Positions 8,881 to 17,098 of a DNA stretch of 26,725 nucleotides are shown here, piece by piece. Within the stretch, counting starts at the first letter, position 1, and each line of letters starts with the position of its first letter. The DNA lies in the NCBI GenBank assembly GCA_900552675.1, contig USAI01000027.1:1-26725 (forward strand). Direction: 5' to 3'. The position numbers were made by a program, and so were the translations under genes. The notes under the pieces were generated by a model, which was not told the DNA's origin, ran no database searches, and saw only the letters and a program-made list of their open reading frames with translations. This DNA is from an uncultured Prevotella sp. Its GTDB lineage: Bacteria > Bacteroidota > Bacteroidia > Bacteroidales > Bacteroidaceae.

Positions 8881-9300
8881 ATGGAATTAGAAGATATTAA
8901 AGAACGTCTGCGCCGTCACGACGGCCTTTCAAACACCCTCGGCATGAACTTTATCTCAACACCCGATCCTAACCAGTGTGTGGCCAGCATGAAGGTAGAC
9001 GAGCGTAACAAGCAGCCCTTCGGTTTCTTGAGTGGTGGTGCCTCGCTGGCGCTGGCCGAGAATGTGGCTGGCGTGGGCTCGATGGTGCTGTGTCCAGGCA
9101 AGATTTGTGTAGGCATAAACGTGAGCGGCGAGCACGTAAAATCGGTGCTCGAAGGCGACACCGTAACGGCATACGGCCGACTGCTGCACCGTGGCAAGAC
9201 GTTGCACGTATGGCATATAGAGATTAAAAACGAGAAGGGCGAGTTAGTTTCTTCTGTTCAGGTAACCAACTTTATCATGAAGGGCAAGGAGGAGAAATGA
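8881..9300 (+). CDS. menI: 1,4-dihydroxy-2-naphthoyl-CoA hydrolase (hotdog thioesterase)
   Basis: A 139-residue single hotdog domain. It aligns by eye along its length with E. coli YdiI/MenI: VDERNKQPFGFLSGGASLAL corresponds to VDSRTKQPFGLLHGGASVVL, followed by catalytic Glu60 and the segment GINVSGEHVKSV. It hydrolyses DHNA-CoA to DHNA, the step after MenB. The His found before GG in E. coli MenI is Ser51 here, while the catalytic acid is kept. It is the first gene of the men cluster; its stop codon overlaps the menF start (ATGA), showing translational coupling. The context makes the DHNA-CoA role much more likely than a general acyl-CoA role. Confidence 0.85.
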   Translation: MELEDIKERLRRHDGLSNTLGMNFISTPDPNQCVASMKVDERNKQPFGFLSGGASLALAENVAGVGSMVLCPGKICVGINVSGEHVKSVLEGDTVTAYGRLLHRGKTLHVWHIEIKNEKGELVSSVQVTNFIMKGKEEK

Positions 9301-10355
9301 GTTGTTTCGCCCTTTACCGCCTGCCGCACGAGCACCAATACCACCGCTTAGTGCAACACGACGACAATGCACTGCAACTGCCTTCGGTGGCCGAGGTAGC
9401 GCAATGTCGAGGCTTTGTGCTTGCACCCTTTGAAGTGTCGGCACAACAACCTGTGGTGGTTATTCGCCCCGACGAAGAGACGGTGCACGAGGTGCCCGCC
9501 ACTGCCGATGCAGGATGGGGCAATGTAACGGCACTGGATGCGGAAGAAGAACAGCAAAGATACGGCATCGACTTCCGTAATTTTCATGGTCAGCTATGCC
9601 AGGGCACGTTCAAAAAAATTGTGTTGGCACGCTGTTCTGAGATGGAGGCCGAACAGGAAGGCTCTATCGAAGCCCTCTTCATCAAGGCTTGTCACGCCTA
9701 CCCTCGACTGTTTGTGGCGCTGGTGTCGGCTCCGCAATGCGGCACTTGGCTCATGGCCACGCCCGAAATTCTGTTGCAAGGCGATGGAAACGAGTGGCAC
9801 ACCATGGCACTGGCTGGCACCATGAAGCTATCAGGAGCCGCCACCGACTTTGACACACCGGGCGGACACACGCAAGCCACCGACATTGTATGGAGCGAGA
9901 AAAACCGCTTTGAGCAACGTTTCGTGGCCGACTATATTGAAGAGTGTATCGAACAGTTTACGCCTTCCTTCACTGTTACCGACCCCTACACCGTGCGCGC
10001 TGGCAACTTGGTGCATCTGCGCACCGATTTCCACTTCACCCTACCCCACGCTTCAAGCCTCGGCGGACTTATCAACGCCTTGCATCCCACGCCCGCTGTG
10101 TGTGGCATGCCCAAGGCCGACACCTTCAGGTTTATCAGCAACAACGAGAGCCAACCGCGACATTACTACAGTGGCTTTGCTGGAGTGATGAACGCCAATG
10201 GGCCTACCCACCTGTTTGTATCGCTGCGTTGTATGCGCATCGAGGGGCGCCACTTCTGGCTGTATGCGGGCGGTGGTCTGCTGCCCGACAGTAGAGAGGA
10301 GGACGAATGGAACGAGACAGAGGCTAAGATGGAAACCATGCGAGGCGTGTTTTGA
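9297..10355 (+). CDS. menF: Isochorismate synthase
   Basis: A 352-residue chorismate-binding enzyme that converts chorismate to isochorismate, the first committed step of menaquinone synthesis. Family signatures appear in order: FKKIVLARCSE, TWLMATPEILLQ, WHTMALAGTMK, SEKNRFEQRFVADYIEE, VRAGNLVHLRTDFHF, LINALHPTPAVCGMPK and YYSGFAGVM. The N-terminal half is short compared with E. coli MenF (about 430 residues), which is common in Bacteroidetes. It overlaps menI by four bases and is followed by a 200-base gap with a tandem array before menD. The menD, menB and menC context separates it from salicylate or siderophore isochorismate synthases. Confidence 0.92.
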   Translation: MSCFALYRLPHEHQYHRLVQHDDNALQLPSVAEVAQCRGFVLAPFEVSAQQPVVVIRPDEETVHEVPATADAGWGNVTALDAEEEQQRYGIDFRNFHGQLCQGTFKKIVLARCSEMEAEQEGSIEALFIKACHAYPRLFVALVSAPQCGTWLMATPEILLQGDGNEWHTMALAGTMKLSGAATDFDTPGGHTQATDIVWSEKNRFEQRFVADYIEECIEQFTPSFTVTDPYTVRAGNLVHLRTDFHFTLPHASSLGGLINALHPTPAVCGMPKADTFRFISNNESQPRHYYSGFAGVMNANGPTHLFVSLRCMRIEGRHFWLYAGGGLLPDSREEDEWNETEAKMETMRGVF

Positions 10356-10386
10356 AAAGGAAAAGGGAAAAGTGAAAAGTGAAAAA

Positions 10387-10523
10387 TCCTATAGCTTTCT
10401 TCAAAAAAAACTATAGTCTTCTTCAAAAAAACTTATAGTCTTCTTCAAAAAAACTTATAGCCTTCTTCAAACAAACTTATAGCCTTCTTCAAAAATCCTA
10501 TGACCTTCTTCAAAAAAAGAAGG
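10387..10523 (+). repeat. Six-unit 22-bp tandem array ending in a hairpin, between menF and menD
   Basis: Six imperfect copies of a unit with core TATAGnCTTCTTCAAAAAAA occupy 10387-10518. Copies 3 to 6 are spaced 22 bases apart (starts at 10432, 10454, 10476, near 10498). Every copy keeps CTTCTTCAAA or TTTCTTCAAA. The final copy is followed by AAGAAGG, giving a perfect 7-bp hairpin, CCTTCTT (10504-10510) with AAGAAGG (10517-10523), loop of six. A short run of GGGAAAAGTGAAAAGTG-like repeats (10356-10385) precedes the array. It lies inside the men operon, 34 bases before the chosen menD start. Confidence 0.85.
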
Positions 10524-10557
10524 CCATGTGAATAATAATAATAGGGAAAAGAAACAG

Positions 10558-12264
10558 ATGTTTAGCAACAAAGAAAATATAAATATTCTTACAGCCCTGC
10601 TCATTAAAAAGGGAGTGACGCACGCCGTGGTATGCCCCGGAAGCCGCAATGCACCCATCGTGCACAATCTGAACGAGGCCGATGGCATTACGTGCCATCC
10701 CGTAACCGACGAGCGGTCGGCTGGCTTCTACGCCATCGGCTTGGCACAGGCTACAGACCAACCCGTGGTGGTGTGCGTAACATCAGGCTCGGCACTGCTG
10801 AACGTGGCGCCCGCCGTGGCCGAGGCTTTCTACCAGCATATACCCCTTATCGTGGTGTCGGCCGACCGTCCACAACAGTGGATAGGACAGCTTGACGGGC
10901 AGACATTGCCACAACCAGGCGCCTTCAGCACAATGGTGCGACGCACGGTGCAGCTGCCCGAACCGCACAATGACGAGGAACGCTGGCTGTGCCGCCGACT
11001 GATAAACGAGGCACTGCACCTATGTACCTGTCGGCAGGCAGCACCCGTACACATCAATGTGCCCATCACCGAGCCACTGTTCACCTTCAACGTAGATCAG
11101 TTGCCTCAGGTATCGCTATACCACACGCACAGCATCAACACCACAATATGCACCCATAACGGTGCCCTACAAGCCTTCTTTGCCGCCCAAAAGCCCATGA
11201 TTGTGATGGGGCAAACAGCTAATGGCGTGGTGAGCGATGCCACACTGCGCGCACTATCAACACGCTTTGTGGTGCTGGCCGAGCCGCTATCAAACAGCGG
11301 ATACACGGTAATACATGCCGACGAGGCAGCACGACTGCTGTCAGATGACAAGAATAATGTCGGTGCAATGATAGGTAATGAAGACGTAGGGGTGCCCGAC
11401 TTTATGCCCGACTACGTGCTCTATCTGGGCGACACCCTCGTGAGCAAGGCGCTACGACTGCTGTTACGCCAGGCAAAAGCTCCCACCTGCCTCATCACCC
11501 CCGATGCCACTCAGGTGCCCGACCCACTGATGACGCTGACCGACATTGTTGAATGTCCGCTTGAAAAGACAGACGCCCTGCTGGCCTCGCTCGCTGGCAA
11601 CGAGGCGATAACGCCTTCGGCCCACAACTTTCACGACCACTGGCAAACATTATTGGCACACTGCGCTGGCCGTGCCGAGAGCTATGAGCCACCCTACTCG
11701 CAAATGGCTACGGTACGATATTTTGAGAGTCAGCTTGACGACCTCGACATAAACCTGCACGTGCATTATGCAAACAGTTCGGCCGTGCGCCTGGCCAGCA
11801 TCTATGCCGCCCACCGTGTGTGGTGCAACCGCGGCGTAAACGGCATCGAGGGGTCGCTATCAACGGCGGCAGGCTTCTCGCTCGGCACGCCCAACATGGT
11901 GGTGTGCGTTATCGGCGACCTCAGTTTCTTCTACGATCAAAACGCGCTGTGGAACAGCCAACTGCATGGCAACCTGCGCATCATCTTGCTGAACAATCAC
12001 GGCGGTGGCATTTTTACTACGTTGCCGGGGCTGGAGGCCAGTGCAGCGGCCCACGATATGGTGGCAGCCACACACCATGCCGATGCCCGTGGCATCTGCA
12101 CCCAGAACGATATTGGCTACCTAAAAGCCAGCAACATCGACGAGATGCAACTGGGCATCGTAACCTTACTAACGCAACAAGCTCAGCGCCCCATGCTGTT
12201 AGAAGTATTTACCAATGCCGACGAAGATGCACAAGCAATGAAACATTATTTAACCCAAGAATGA
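10558..12264 (+). CDS. menD: 2-succinyl-5-enolpyruvyl-6-hydroxy-3-cyclohexene-1-carboxylate synthase (SEPHCHC synthase)
   Basis: A 568-residue thiamine-diphosphate enzyme that joins isochorismate and 2-oxoglutarate. The N-terminal pyrimidine domain has VVCPGSRNAPIVHNL and CVTSGSALLNVAPAVAEAFY. The C-terminal PP domain has NRGVNGIEGSLSTAAGFSLG and the Mg-ThDP motif GDLSFFYDQNALWN, then LLNNHGGGIFTTLPG. Length is normal. An in-frame ATG exists at 10528, but the ten extra residues (Asn/Lys-rich) do not look like MenD; the start at 10558 begins MFSNKENINILTALLIKKGV, which is the usual family start. AGGGAAAAG at 10543 could serve as a weak ribosome binding site. Separated from menB by 50 bases. 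Confidence 0.95.
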   Translation: MFSNKENINILTALLIKKGVTHAVVCPGSRNAPIVHNLNEADGITCHPVTDERSAGFYAIGLAQATDQPVVVCVTSGSALLNVAPAVAEAFYQHIPLIVVSADRPQQWIGQLDGQTLPQPGAFSTMVRRTVQLPEPHNDEERWLCRRLINEALHLCTCRQAAPVHINVPITEPLFTFNVDQLPQVSLYHTHSINTTICTHNGALQAFFAAQKPMIVMGQTANGVVSDATLRALSTRFVVLAEPLSNSGYTVIHADEAARLLSDDKNNVGAMIGNEDVGVPDFMPDYVLYLGDTLVSKALRLLLRQAKAPTCLITPDATQVPDPLMTLTDIVECPLEKTDALLASLAGNEAITPSAHNFHDHWQTLLAHCAGRAESYEPPYSQMATVRYFESQLDDLDINLHVHYANSSAVRLASIYAAHRVWCNRGVNGIEGSLSTAAGFSLGTPNMVVCVIGDLSFFYDQNALWNSQLHGNLRIILLNNHGGGIFTTLPGLEASAAAHDMVAATHHADARGICTQNDIGYLKASNIDEMQLGIVTLLTQQAQRPMLLEVFTNADEDAQAMKHYLTQE

Positions 12265-12314
12265 TAAATTCGCACCCCACCCCATTATGAATTAAGAATT
12301 ATGAATTAAACGAT

Positions 12315-13142
12315 ATGGCAACAAGAGAATGGAAAAAGATTAAGGATTTCGACTTTAAAGAAATTCTGTTTGAAGAATATAATGGCATTGCCAAGATAAC
12401 TATTAACCGTCCGCATTATCGAAACGCCTTCACACCGCGCACCACCTGGGAGATGTCGCAGGCCTTTGCATGGTGTAGAGAGGCGCAACGCATAGGCGTA
12501 GTGATACTAACGGGCGCTGGCGACATGGCCTTCTGCTCGGGCGGCGACATGCACGTGAAAGGACGTGGCGGATATGTGGGCGACGACGGTGTGCCCCGCC
12601 TAAACGTGCTCGACGTGCAGAAGCAGATACGCTCGCTGCCGAAACCCGTTATCGCCATGGTGAACGGCTACGCCATTGGCGGCGGACATGTGCTGCACCT
12701 GATGTGCGACCTTACCATTGCCAGCGAGAACGCCATCTTCGGACAAACAGGCCCCAAGGTAGGATCGTTTGATGCAGGCTTTGGTGCCAGCTACTTGGCA
12801 CGCATCGTGGGCCAGAAGAAGGCACGCGAGATATGGTTTATGTGCCGCCAATACAGCGCCATAGAGGCCGAACGCATGGGCATGGTGAACAAGGTGGTGC
12901 CCTTCGACCGCCTGGAAGACGAGTGTGTAGAATGGGCCGAAACCATGATGGAGCGCTCGCCCCTGGCGTTGCGCATGATAAAGGCGGGCCTCAACGCCGA
13001 GCTCGACGGGCAGGCGGGCATACAAGAGTTGGCGGGCGATGCCACCATGCTCTACTATATGCTTGACGAAGCACAAGAGGGTGGCCGCGCCTTCCTTGAA
13101 AAGCGAAAGCCCGACTTCAAAAAATATCCTAAGTTGCCATAA
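12315..13142 (+). CDS. menB: 1,4-dihydroxy-2-naphthoyl-CoA synthase
   Basis: A 275-residue crotonase-fold enzyme that closes o-succinylbenzoyl-CoA into DHNA-CoA. Oxyanion-hole and active-site segments FCSGGDMHVKGRGGYVGDD (from residue 73), GYAIGGGHVLH and FGQTGPKVGSFDAGFGASYL are intact. The QTG at 144-146 is the form found in type I, bicarbonate-dependent MenB (type II enzymes carry an Asp in place of that Gly). The C-terminal EGGRAFLEKRKPDF is also typical. The 50-base gap from menD holds a short direct repeat (ATTATGAATTA at 12284 and AATTATGAATTAA at 12297) and no promoter, so co-transcription is likely. Confidence 0.96.
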   Translation: MATREWKKIKDFDFKEILFEEYNGIAKITINRPHYRNAFTPRTTWEMSQAFAWCREAQRIGVVILTGAGDMAFCSGGDMHVKGRGGYVGDDGVPRLNVLDVQKQIRSLPKPVIAMVNGYAIGGGHVLHLMCDLTIASENAIFGQTGPKVGSFDAGFGASYLARIVGQKKAREIWFMCRQYSAIEAERMGMVNKVVPFDRLEDECVEWAETMMERSPLALRMIKAGLNAELDGQAGIQELAGDATMLYYMLDEAQEGGRAFLEKRKPDFKKYPKLP

Positions 13143-13204
13143 TACTTTTGTCATATTGTGGCGTTGGCCATCATCAGCATTGGCCATAAACGAAAAGAAC
13201 AACA

Positions 13205-14236
13205 ATGACTTATCATGTAATGATTACGCCGCGCACGCTGCACTTTAAGCAGCCTGCCGGCACATCACGAGGGGTGTACACCACGCGCCAGTCGTGGTTC
13301 ATCACCATCACATCGCCCGACGCCCCCGACCGCAAAGGCATGGGCGAATGTGCGCCACTGCCCGACCTGAGCTGCGACGCCATACCCGAATATGAACGCA
13401 TACTGACCTCAATATGCAATATGTTTGCACTAACGGGCAAGCTGAACCACGATATGCTACGCCCCTATCCCTCGATGCTGTTCGGACTGGAAACGGCACT
13501 GCTAAGTTTTGAGCGCGGTGGCGACCAGCTGTTCGACACGCCCTTTGCACGTGGAGAAGAAGGAATTCCTATCAACGGGCTGGTGTGGATGGGCAACTAT
13601 GACGAGATGCTGGCTCGGCTGGAAAGCAAGATGCAGGAAGGCTTTAGATGCGTAAAACTAAAGATTGGCGCCATCGACTTTGACAAAGAGCTCGACCTGA
13701 TACGCCATATACGCTCGGCCTTTACAAAGGAACAGATAGAACTGCGCGTAGATGCCAACGGTGGTTTTACGCCCGACAATGCGATGAACCGTCTGGAACA
13801 GTTGGCAAAATACGACATACACTCTATCGAGCAGCCCATACGTCAGCATCAATGGCCCGACATGGCACAGCTATGCAAGAACACGCCGCTGCCCATCGCC
13901 CTTGACGAAGAGCTGATAGGCGTGAATATAGTGTCGATGAAAGAACATCTGCTCGACACCATTCGCCCACAATACATCATCCTAAAGCCGTCGTTGCATG
14001 GCGGCATGACGGGCTCAAGAGAATGGATACGTATGGCAAAAGAGCGCGGCATAGGCTCGTGGATAACCAGCGCCCTGGAAAGCAACGTGGGCTTAAACGC
14101 CATCGCACAGTTTGCCTCTGACGTGTATGGCCCCGCCATCACCATGCCCCAAGGTTTGGGCACAGGCATGCTCTTCACCGACAACATTCCCATGCCACTT
14201 GAGATCACGGGCGACCAGCTGTGGAGACAAAAATAA
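13205..14236 (+). CDS. menC: o-Succinylbenzoate synthase
   Basis: A 343-residue enolase-superfamily dehydratase converting SHCHC to o-succinylbenzoate. The catalytic set is complete: Lys151-Leu-Lys153 (VKLKIG), metal ligands Asp183 (LRVDANGG), Glu209 (SIEQPI) and Asp234 (IALDEELIG), and Lys261 (YIILKPSLHGG) opposite. The N-terminal capping domain has GMGECAPLPDLS. It is the last gene of the cluster in this window: rsgA follows on the other strand, so the CoA ligase menE, which would make the MenB substrate, is not adjacent. Confidence 0.94.
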   Translation: MTYHVMITPRTLHFKQPAGTSRGVYTTRQSWFITITSPDAPDRKGMGECAPLPDLSCDAIPEYERILTSICNMFALTGKLNHDMLRPYPSMLFGLETALLSFERGGDQLFDTPFARGEEGIPINGLVWMGNYDEMLARLESKMQEGFRCVKLKIGAIDFDKELDLIRHIRSAFTKEQIELRVDANGGFTPDNAMNRLEQLAKYDIHSIEQPIRQHQWPDMAQLCKNTPLPIALDEELIGVNIVSMKEHLLDTIRPQYIILKPSLHGGMTGSREWIRMAKERGIGSWITSALESNVGLNAIAQFASDVYGPAITMPQGLGTGMLFTDNIPMPLEITGDQLWRQK

Positions 14237-14273
14237 TTATAATCGAAACAAAACGACATTGAACAACGGTTGA

Positions 14274-14343
14274 GAAAACAGACAACATAAGACAACAATT
14301 GTTGTTCAATGTGTTCAATTGTTGTCTGATGTTGTCCGTTTTC
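14274..14343. terminator. 28-bp hairpin between convergent menC and rsgA
   Basis: Bases 14274-14301 pair with 14316-14343 over 28 positions with two differences, both of which give G-U pairs on one strand; the loop is 14 bases. The arms are A/C-rich then T/G-rich, so the plus-strand transcript ends in a T-rich arm. A competing exact pairing exists between CATTGAACAAC (14257-14267) and GTTGTTCAATG (14301-14311). It likely ends both convergent transcripts. Confidence 0.65.
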
Positions 14344-14380
14344 TTAATTATTGTCCTATGTTGACGTTCCTTTTTACAAA

Positions 14381-15313
14381 TCAATACGCCTCACGATATT
14401 TATTTTCGTCTTTATCGTTAAGCATTGAAAGATAGCTTTGGTATCGGCTAGCAGCAATATAATGGTCTTCAACGGCCTTTATCACGGCGCAGCCAGGCTC
14501 ATGTGTGTGGGTGCAATTATTGAAGCGGCAGTCTTTCGAGAAGCGGAATATCTCTTTGAAGAAGCCAGATATCTCTTCGGGCTCCATATTGAAGGTGCCG
14601 AAACCCTTAATGCCCGGCGTATCAATGATGTATCCGCCATTGGGCAACTGTAGCATCTCGCTGAAGGTAGTGGTGTGCATACCCGTGTTGTGCGAGTCGC
14701 TAATTTCGGCCGTGCGAAGGTTTACGCCTGGCAAGATGCAGTTGATGAGTGTCGACTTGCCCACGCCGCTGTTTCCGCTGAGCAGCGTAATCTTATCATG
14801 CAGCAGCGGCAACAAGGCATCTACGCCGTCGCCCTTTTCGGCCGAGATAGCCACACACTGGTAGCCCACGGTTTCGTACAGCGTCATCATCATGTCTTGA
14901 TAGTGTCGCTCTTCCTCCGAGAGCAAGTCGGTTTTATTAAACACCAGTACCACGGGCACGCTGTAAGCCTCGGCCGAAGCCAAGAAGCGGTCGATGAAAG
15001 TGGTAGAGGTTTGAGGATAATTGACTGTAACAATGAGGAAAGCCTGGTCGACATTGGCCGCAATGATATGGCTCTGCTTACTCAAGTTTTGCGACTTGCG
15101 TATGATATAGTTGTGTCGGTCTTCGATAGCGCTGATGAAGGCGGTGCCCTCCTGGTTACGAATAATCTCAACGCGGTCGCCCACAGCCACGGGGTTTGTG
15201 CTGCGTATGCCCTTCAATCGGAAGTTGCCTTTTATTTTGCTTTCCACAATGTTGCCGTCGTCGGTCTTCACGGTGTACCAGCTTCCAGTGTTTTTTATTA
15301 CGAGTCCCTTCAT
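14381..15313 (-). CDS. rsgA: Ribosome small-subunit-dependent GTPase RsgA
   Basis: A 310-residue circularly permuted GTPase that checks late 30S subunit maturation. An N-terminal OB-fold (about residues 1-65) precedes the permuted G motifs: G4 NKTD at 127-130, G1 GNSGVGKS at 180-187, then G3 DTPG at 231-234. The C-terminal zinc knuckle has Cys262, Cys267, His269 and Cys275. All key residues are present and the length is normal. It is on the same strand as frr and rsmA, giving a translation-related neighbourhood. A hairpin with a T-run lies just upstream of the start (see the terminator entry), so its expression may depend on its own weak promoter or on read-through from frr. Confidence 0.95.
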   Translation of the reverse strand: MKGLVIKNTGSWYTVKTDDGNIVESKIKGNFRLKGIRSTNPVAVGDRVEIIRNQEGTAFISAIEDRHNYIIRKSQNLSKQSHIIAANVDQAFLIVTVNYPQTSTTFIDRFLASAEAYSVPVVLVFNKTDLLSEEERHYQDMMMTLYETVGYQCVAISAEKGDGVDALLPLLHDKITLLSGNSGVGKSTLINCILPGVNLRTAEISDSHNTGMHTTTFSEMLQLPNGGYIIDTPGIKGFGTFNMEPEEISGFFKEIFRFSKDCRFNNCTHTHEPGCAVIKAVEDHYIAASRYQSYLSMLNDKDENKYREAY

Positions 15314-15336
15314 ATATAAAGGTAAGAAAAATAAAA

Positions 15337-15432
15337 AAAGTAAAAAGGTAAAAAGCAGAAGACGCGCAAAATGTTCTTAGCACAATATGCCACGAAACCT
15401 TTACCGTTTATGCCTTTTTACCTTTTTACCTT
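15337..15432 (-). terminator. frr terminator or attenuator ahead of rsgA
   Basis: AAGTAAAAAGGTAAAAAGC in 15337-15356 pairs with 15412-15432 with one mismatch and one bulge; the loop is about 55 bases. On the minus strand the second arm runs into CTTTTTTTAT, an intrinsic-terminator-like T-run that ends about 20 bases before the rsgA start codon. Confidence 0.55.
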
Positions 15433-15439
15433 AAATATA

Positions 15440-16000
15440 TTATACGGTCATAATTTCTTTTGTCTTCTCGGCAAGCAAGTCGTCAACGCGCTTGATAAAC
15501 TTGTCGTGAATTTTCTGCAATTCAGCCTCAGCGTCCTTCTCATTATCTTCAGAGAGGCCGTCTTTGATGGCTTTCTTCAGCTTTTCTTTAACGTCGCCAC
15601 GCGCGTTACGAATTTCAACCTTGGTCTTCTCACCAATCTTGTTGCACTGTTTTACCAGCTCTTTACGGCGCTCCTCGGTAGGCTGCGGTATACCCAGGCG
15701 AATAATCTCGCCATTGTTTTCGGGTGTGATGCCTACGTCGCTATCCATAATGGCCTTTTCAATATCGCGGATGGCCTTCTTGTCCCAGGGACGGATGGCG
15801 ATGGTGCGTGGGTCGGGCACCGACACGTTAGCCACCTGGTTCAGAGGAACCATTGAGCCATACGAGCTCACTCTTATTCCGTCGAGGATAGCCACATTGG
15901 CGCGTCCGGCACGGATGCGTGCCAACTGCTCTTCGAGATACATGGCTGCCATCTCCATGCGCTCAGTGGCACCTGTCAATGTTTCTTTTACGTCAATCAT
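15440..16000 (-). CDS. frr: Ribosome recycling factor
   Basis: A 186-residue L-shaped factor that, with EF-G, splits post-termination ribosomes. It begins MIDVKETLTGATERMEMA. The family hallmarks are RAGRANVAILDGIRVSSYGS, PLNQVANVSVPDPRTIAIRPWDK, SDVGITPENNGEIIRLGIPQPTEERR and KQCNKIGEKTKVEIRNARGDVKEK. Full length and uninterrupted. It has a strong promoter of its own 44-74 bases upstream and a hairpin terminator immediately after the stop codon. Confidence 0.97.
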   Translation of the reverse strand: MIDVKETLTGATERMEMAAMYLEEQLARIRAGRANVAILDGIRVSSYGSMVPLNQVANVSVPDPRTIAIRPWDKKAIRDIEKAIMDSDVGITPENNGEIIRLGIPQPTEERRKELVKQCNKIGEKTKVEIRNARGDVKEKLKKAIKDGLSEDNEKDAEAELQKIHDKFIKRVDDLLAEKTKEIMTV

Positions 16001-16043
16001 ATATAAATTATCGTTATTGGTTTATATTGTCAAATCAAATGCA

Positions 16044-16074
16044 CAAATTTAGTGATAATATCCGATATTCACAA
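16044..16074 (-). promoter_or_regulatory. Promoter of frr
   Basis: On the minus strand: TTG (16074-16072), a 20-base spacer, then TAAATTTG (16051-16044). This is an excellent match to the Bacteroidetes consensus. The transcript would begin near 16037, giving a leader of about 37 bases. Confidence 0.75.
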
Positions 16075-16140
16075 CTGTTTGTGCGTGTTTTTTCTTTTTA
16101 CGCTATACGTGGTCTTTTTACGTTACCGCTTTGCCTGTTG

Positions 16141-16965
16141 TTAGCCTTCAGCGTGGGTAGTGGCGGGCGCAATGGCTTGCATCTCGGCCTCCACCATATT
16201 GGTGAGGGTAACAAACTCGGCCACCGAGAGCTGTTCAGGACGACGGGTCATGATGTCGTTTGTATAGAATTCGGGGCGAGCGGGGGTGCCTGAAAACACC
16301 TGTTTCAGGCTTACGCGCAACATTTTGCGGCGCTGGTTAAAGACAGCCTTAACGATGCGTTTGAAGAGCCGCTCGTCGCATCCCAGGTCAGTAACCTCGT
16401 TGCGTGTCATACGTATCACGGCGCTCTTCACCTTTGGTGGTGGGTTGAACACGTGCTCGTCTACGGTGAACAGATACTCTACATCATACCATGCCTGTAT
16501 GAGCACCGACAAGATGCCGTAAGCCTTATTGCCAGGTGCCGATGCCATGCGCAAGGCCACCTCGCGCTGTATCATGCCTGTGCAGCAAGGAATGAGGTCT
16601 TTATAGTCGAGCATCTTAAAAAATATCTGCGACGAGATATCGTAGGGATAGTTGCCAGTGAGCACAAACTGTCGGCCTGCGAAAATATCGTTGAGGTTCA
16701 TGCGCAGGAAGTCGTCGCCAATGATATTGTCGCGCAGCGATGGAAAGTGTTCGTGCAGATAGGCCACACTCTCGGTGTCAATCTCCACGGCCTTTACCTC
16801 GCGTGGTTTGGTAACGAGATACTGTGTGAGCACACCCATACCAGGCCCTATCTCGAGGACGGGAATATCTGGACAGGCATCAACCGTATCGGCGATGGCT
16901 TTGGCTATATTGAGGTCGGTCAGGAAATGCTGGCCGAGATTTTTCTTGGGTCTTACGCTTTTCAT
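16141..16965 (-). CDS. rsmA: 16S rRNA (adenine1518/1519-N6) dimethyltransferase RsmA (KsgA)
   Basis: A 274-residue SAM-dependent enzyme that dimethylates two adjacent adenosines near the 3' end of 16S rRNA. The start KKNLGQHFLTD, SAM motif VLEIGPGMGVLTQYL (36-50), the acidic VEIDTES, and catalytic NYPY at 105-108 are diagnostic, as is VFNPPPKVKSAVIRM in the second half. NYPY instead of NLPY is a known variant in this group. A -7 promoter box ends only four bases before the start codon, suggesting a leaderless or nearly leaderless message. A 140-base gap holding the frr promoter follows. Confidence 0.95.
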   Translation of the reverse strand: MKSVRPKKNLGQHFLTDLNIAKAIADTVDACPDIPVLEIGPGMGVLTQYLVTKPREVKAVEIDTESVAYLHEHFPSLRDNIIGDDFLRMNLNDIFAGRQFVLTGNYPYDISSQIFFKMLDYKDLIPCCTGMIQREVALRMASAPGNKAYGILSVLIQAWYDVEYLFTVDEHVFNPPPKVKSAVIRMTRNEVTDLGCDERLFKRIVKAVFNQRRKMLRVSLKQVFSGTPARPEFYTNDIMTRRPEQLSVAEFVTLTNMVEAEMQAIAPATTHAEG

Positions 16966-16969
16966 ATCG

Positions 16970-16977
16970 CAAACTTA
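16970..16977 (-). promoter_or_regulatory. -7 box abutting the rsmA start codon
   Basis: Minus strand TAAGTTTG, then GCGATATG: only four bases separate the box from the ATG. No good -33 TTG is found at 19-21 bases. If used, transcription would start at or within a few bases of the start codon. Confidence 0.45.
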
Positions 16978-17037
16978 CATATTTTTTTTCATATTTCAGA
17001 TATTGAAGGGTCACAAAATAAAGCCACGGGCATAAAA

Positions 17038-17073
17038 AAGGGAGATGAGGCGTGTTATGGCTCCATCTCCCTT
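17038..17073 (-). terminator. Intrinsic terminator of the DUF349 gene
   Basis: AAGGGAGATG (17038-17047) pairs exactly with CATCTCCCTT (17064-17073). On the minus strand the hairpin is followed by a T-run (CCCTTTTTTATG). It lies 26 bases past the stop codon of the DUF349 gene, a textbook intrinsic terminator. Confidence 0.85.
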
Positions 17074-17098
17074 ATGCTGTTTGCGTGTTGAGACGTAA

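Noticed and set aside
8823..8900. A 25-codon frame (MTIEQAQNLLYKIK start) overlapping the menI start
   Set aside because: Too short to judge and it ends inside menI; it might be a coupling peptide or part of the decayed leader gene, but evidence is lacking.
10528..10557. Upstream menD start at 10528
   Set aside because: The extra ten residues are Asn/Lys-rich and outside the conserved MenD start; the ATG at 10558 fits the family.
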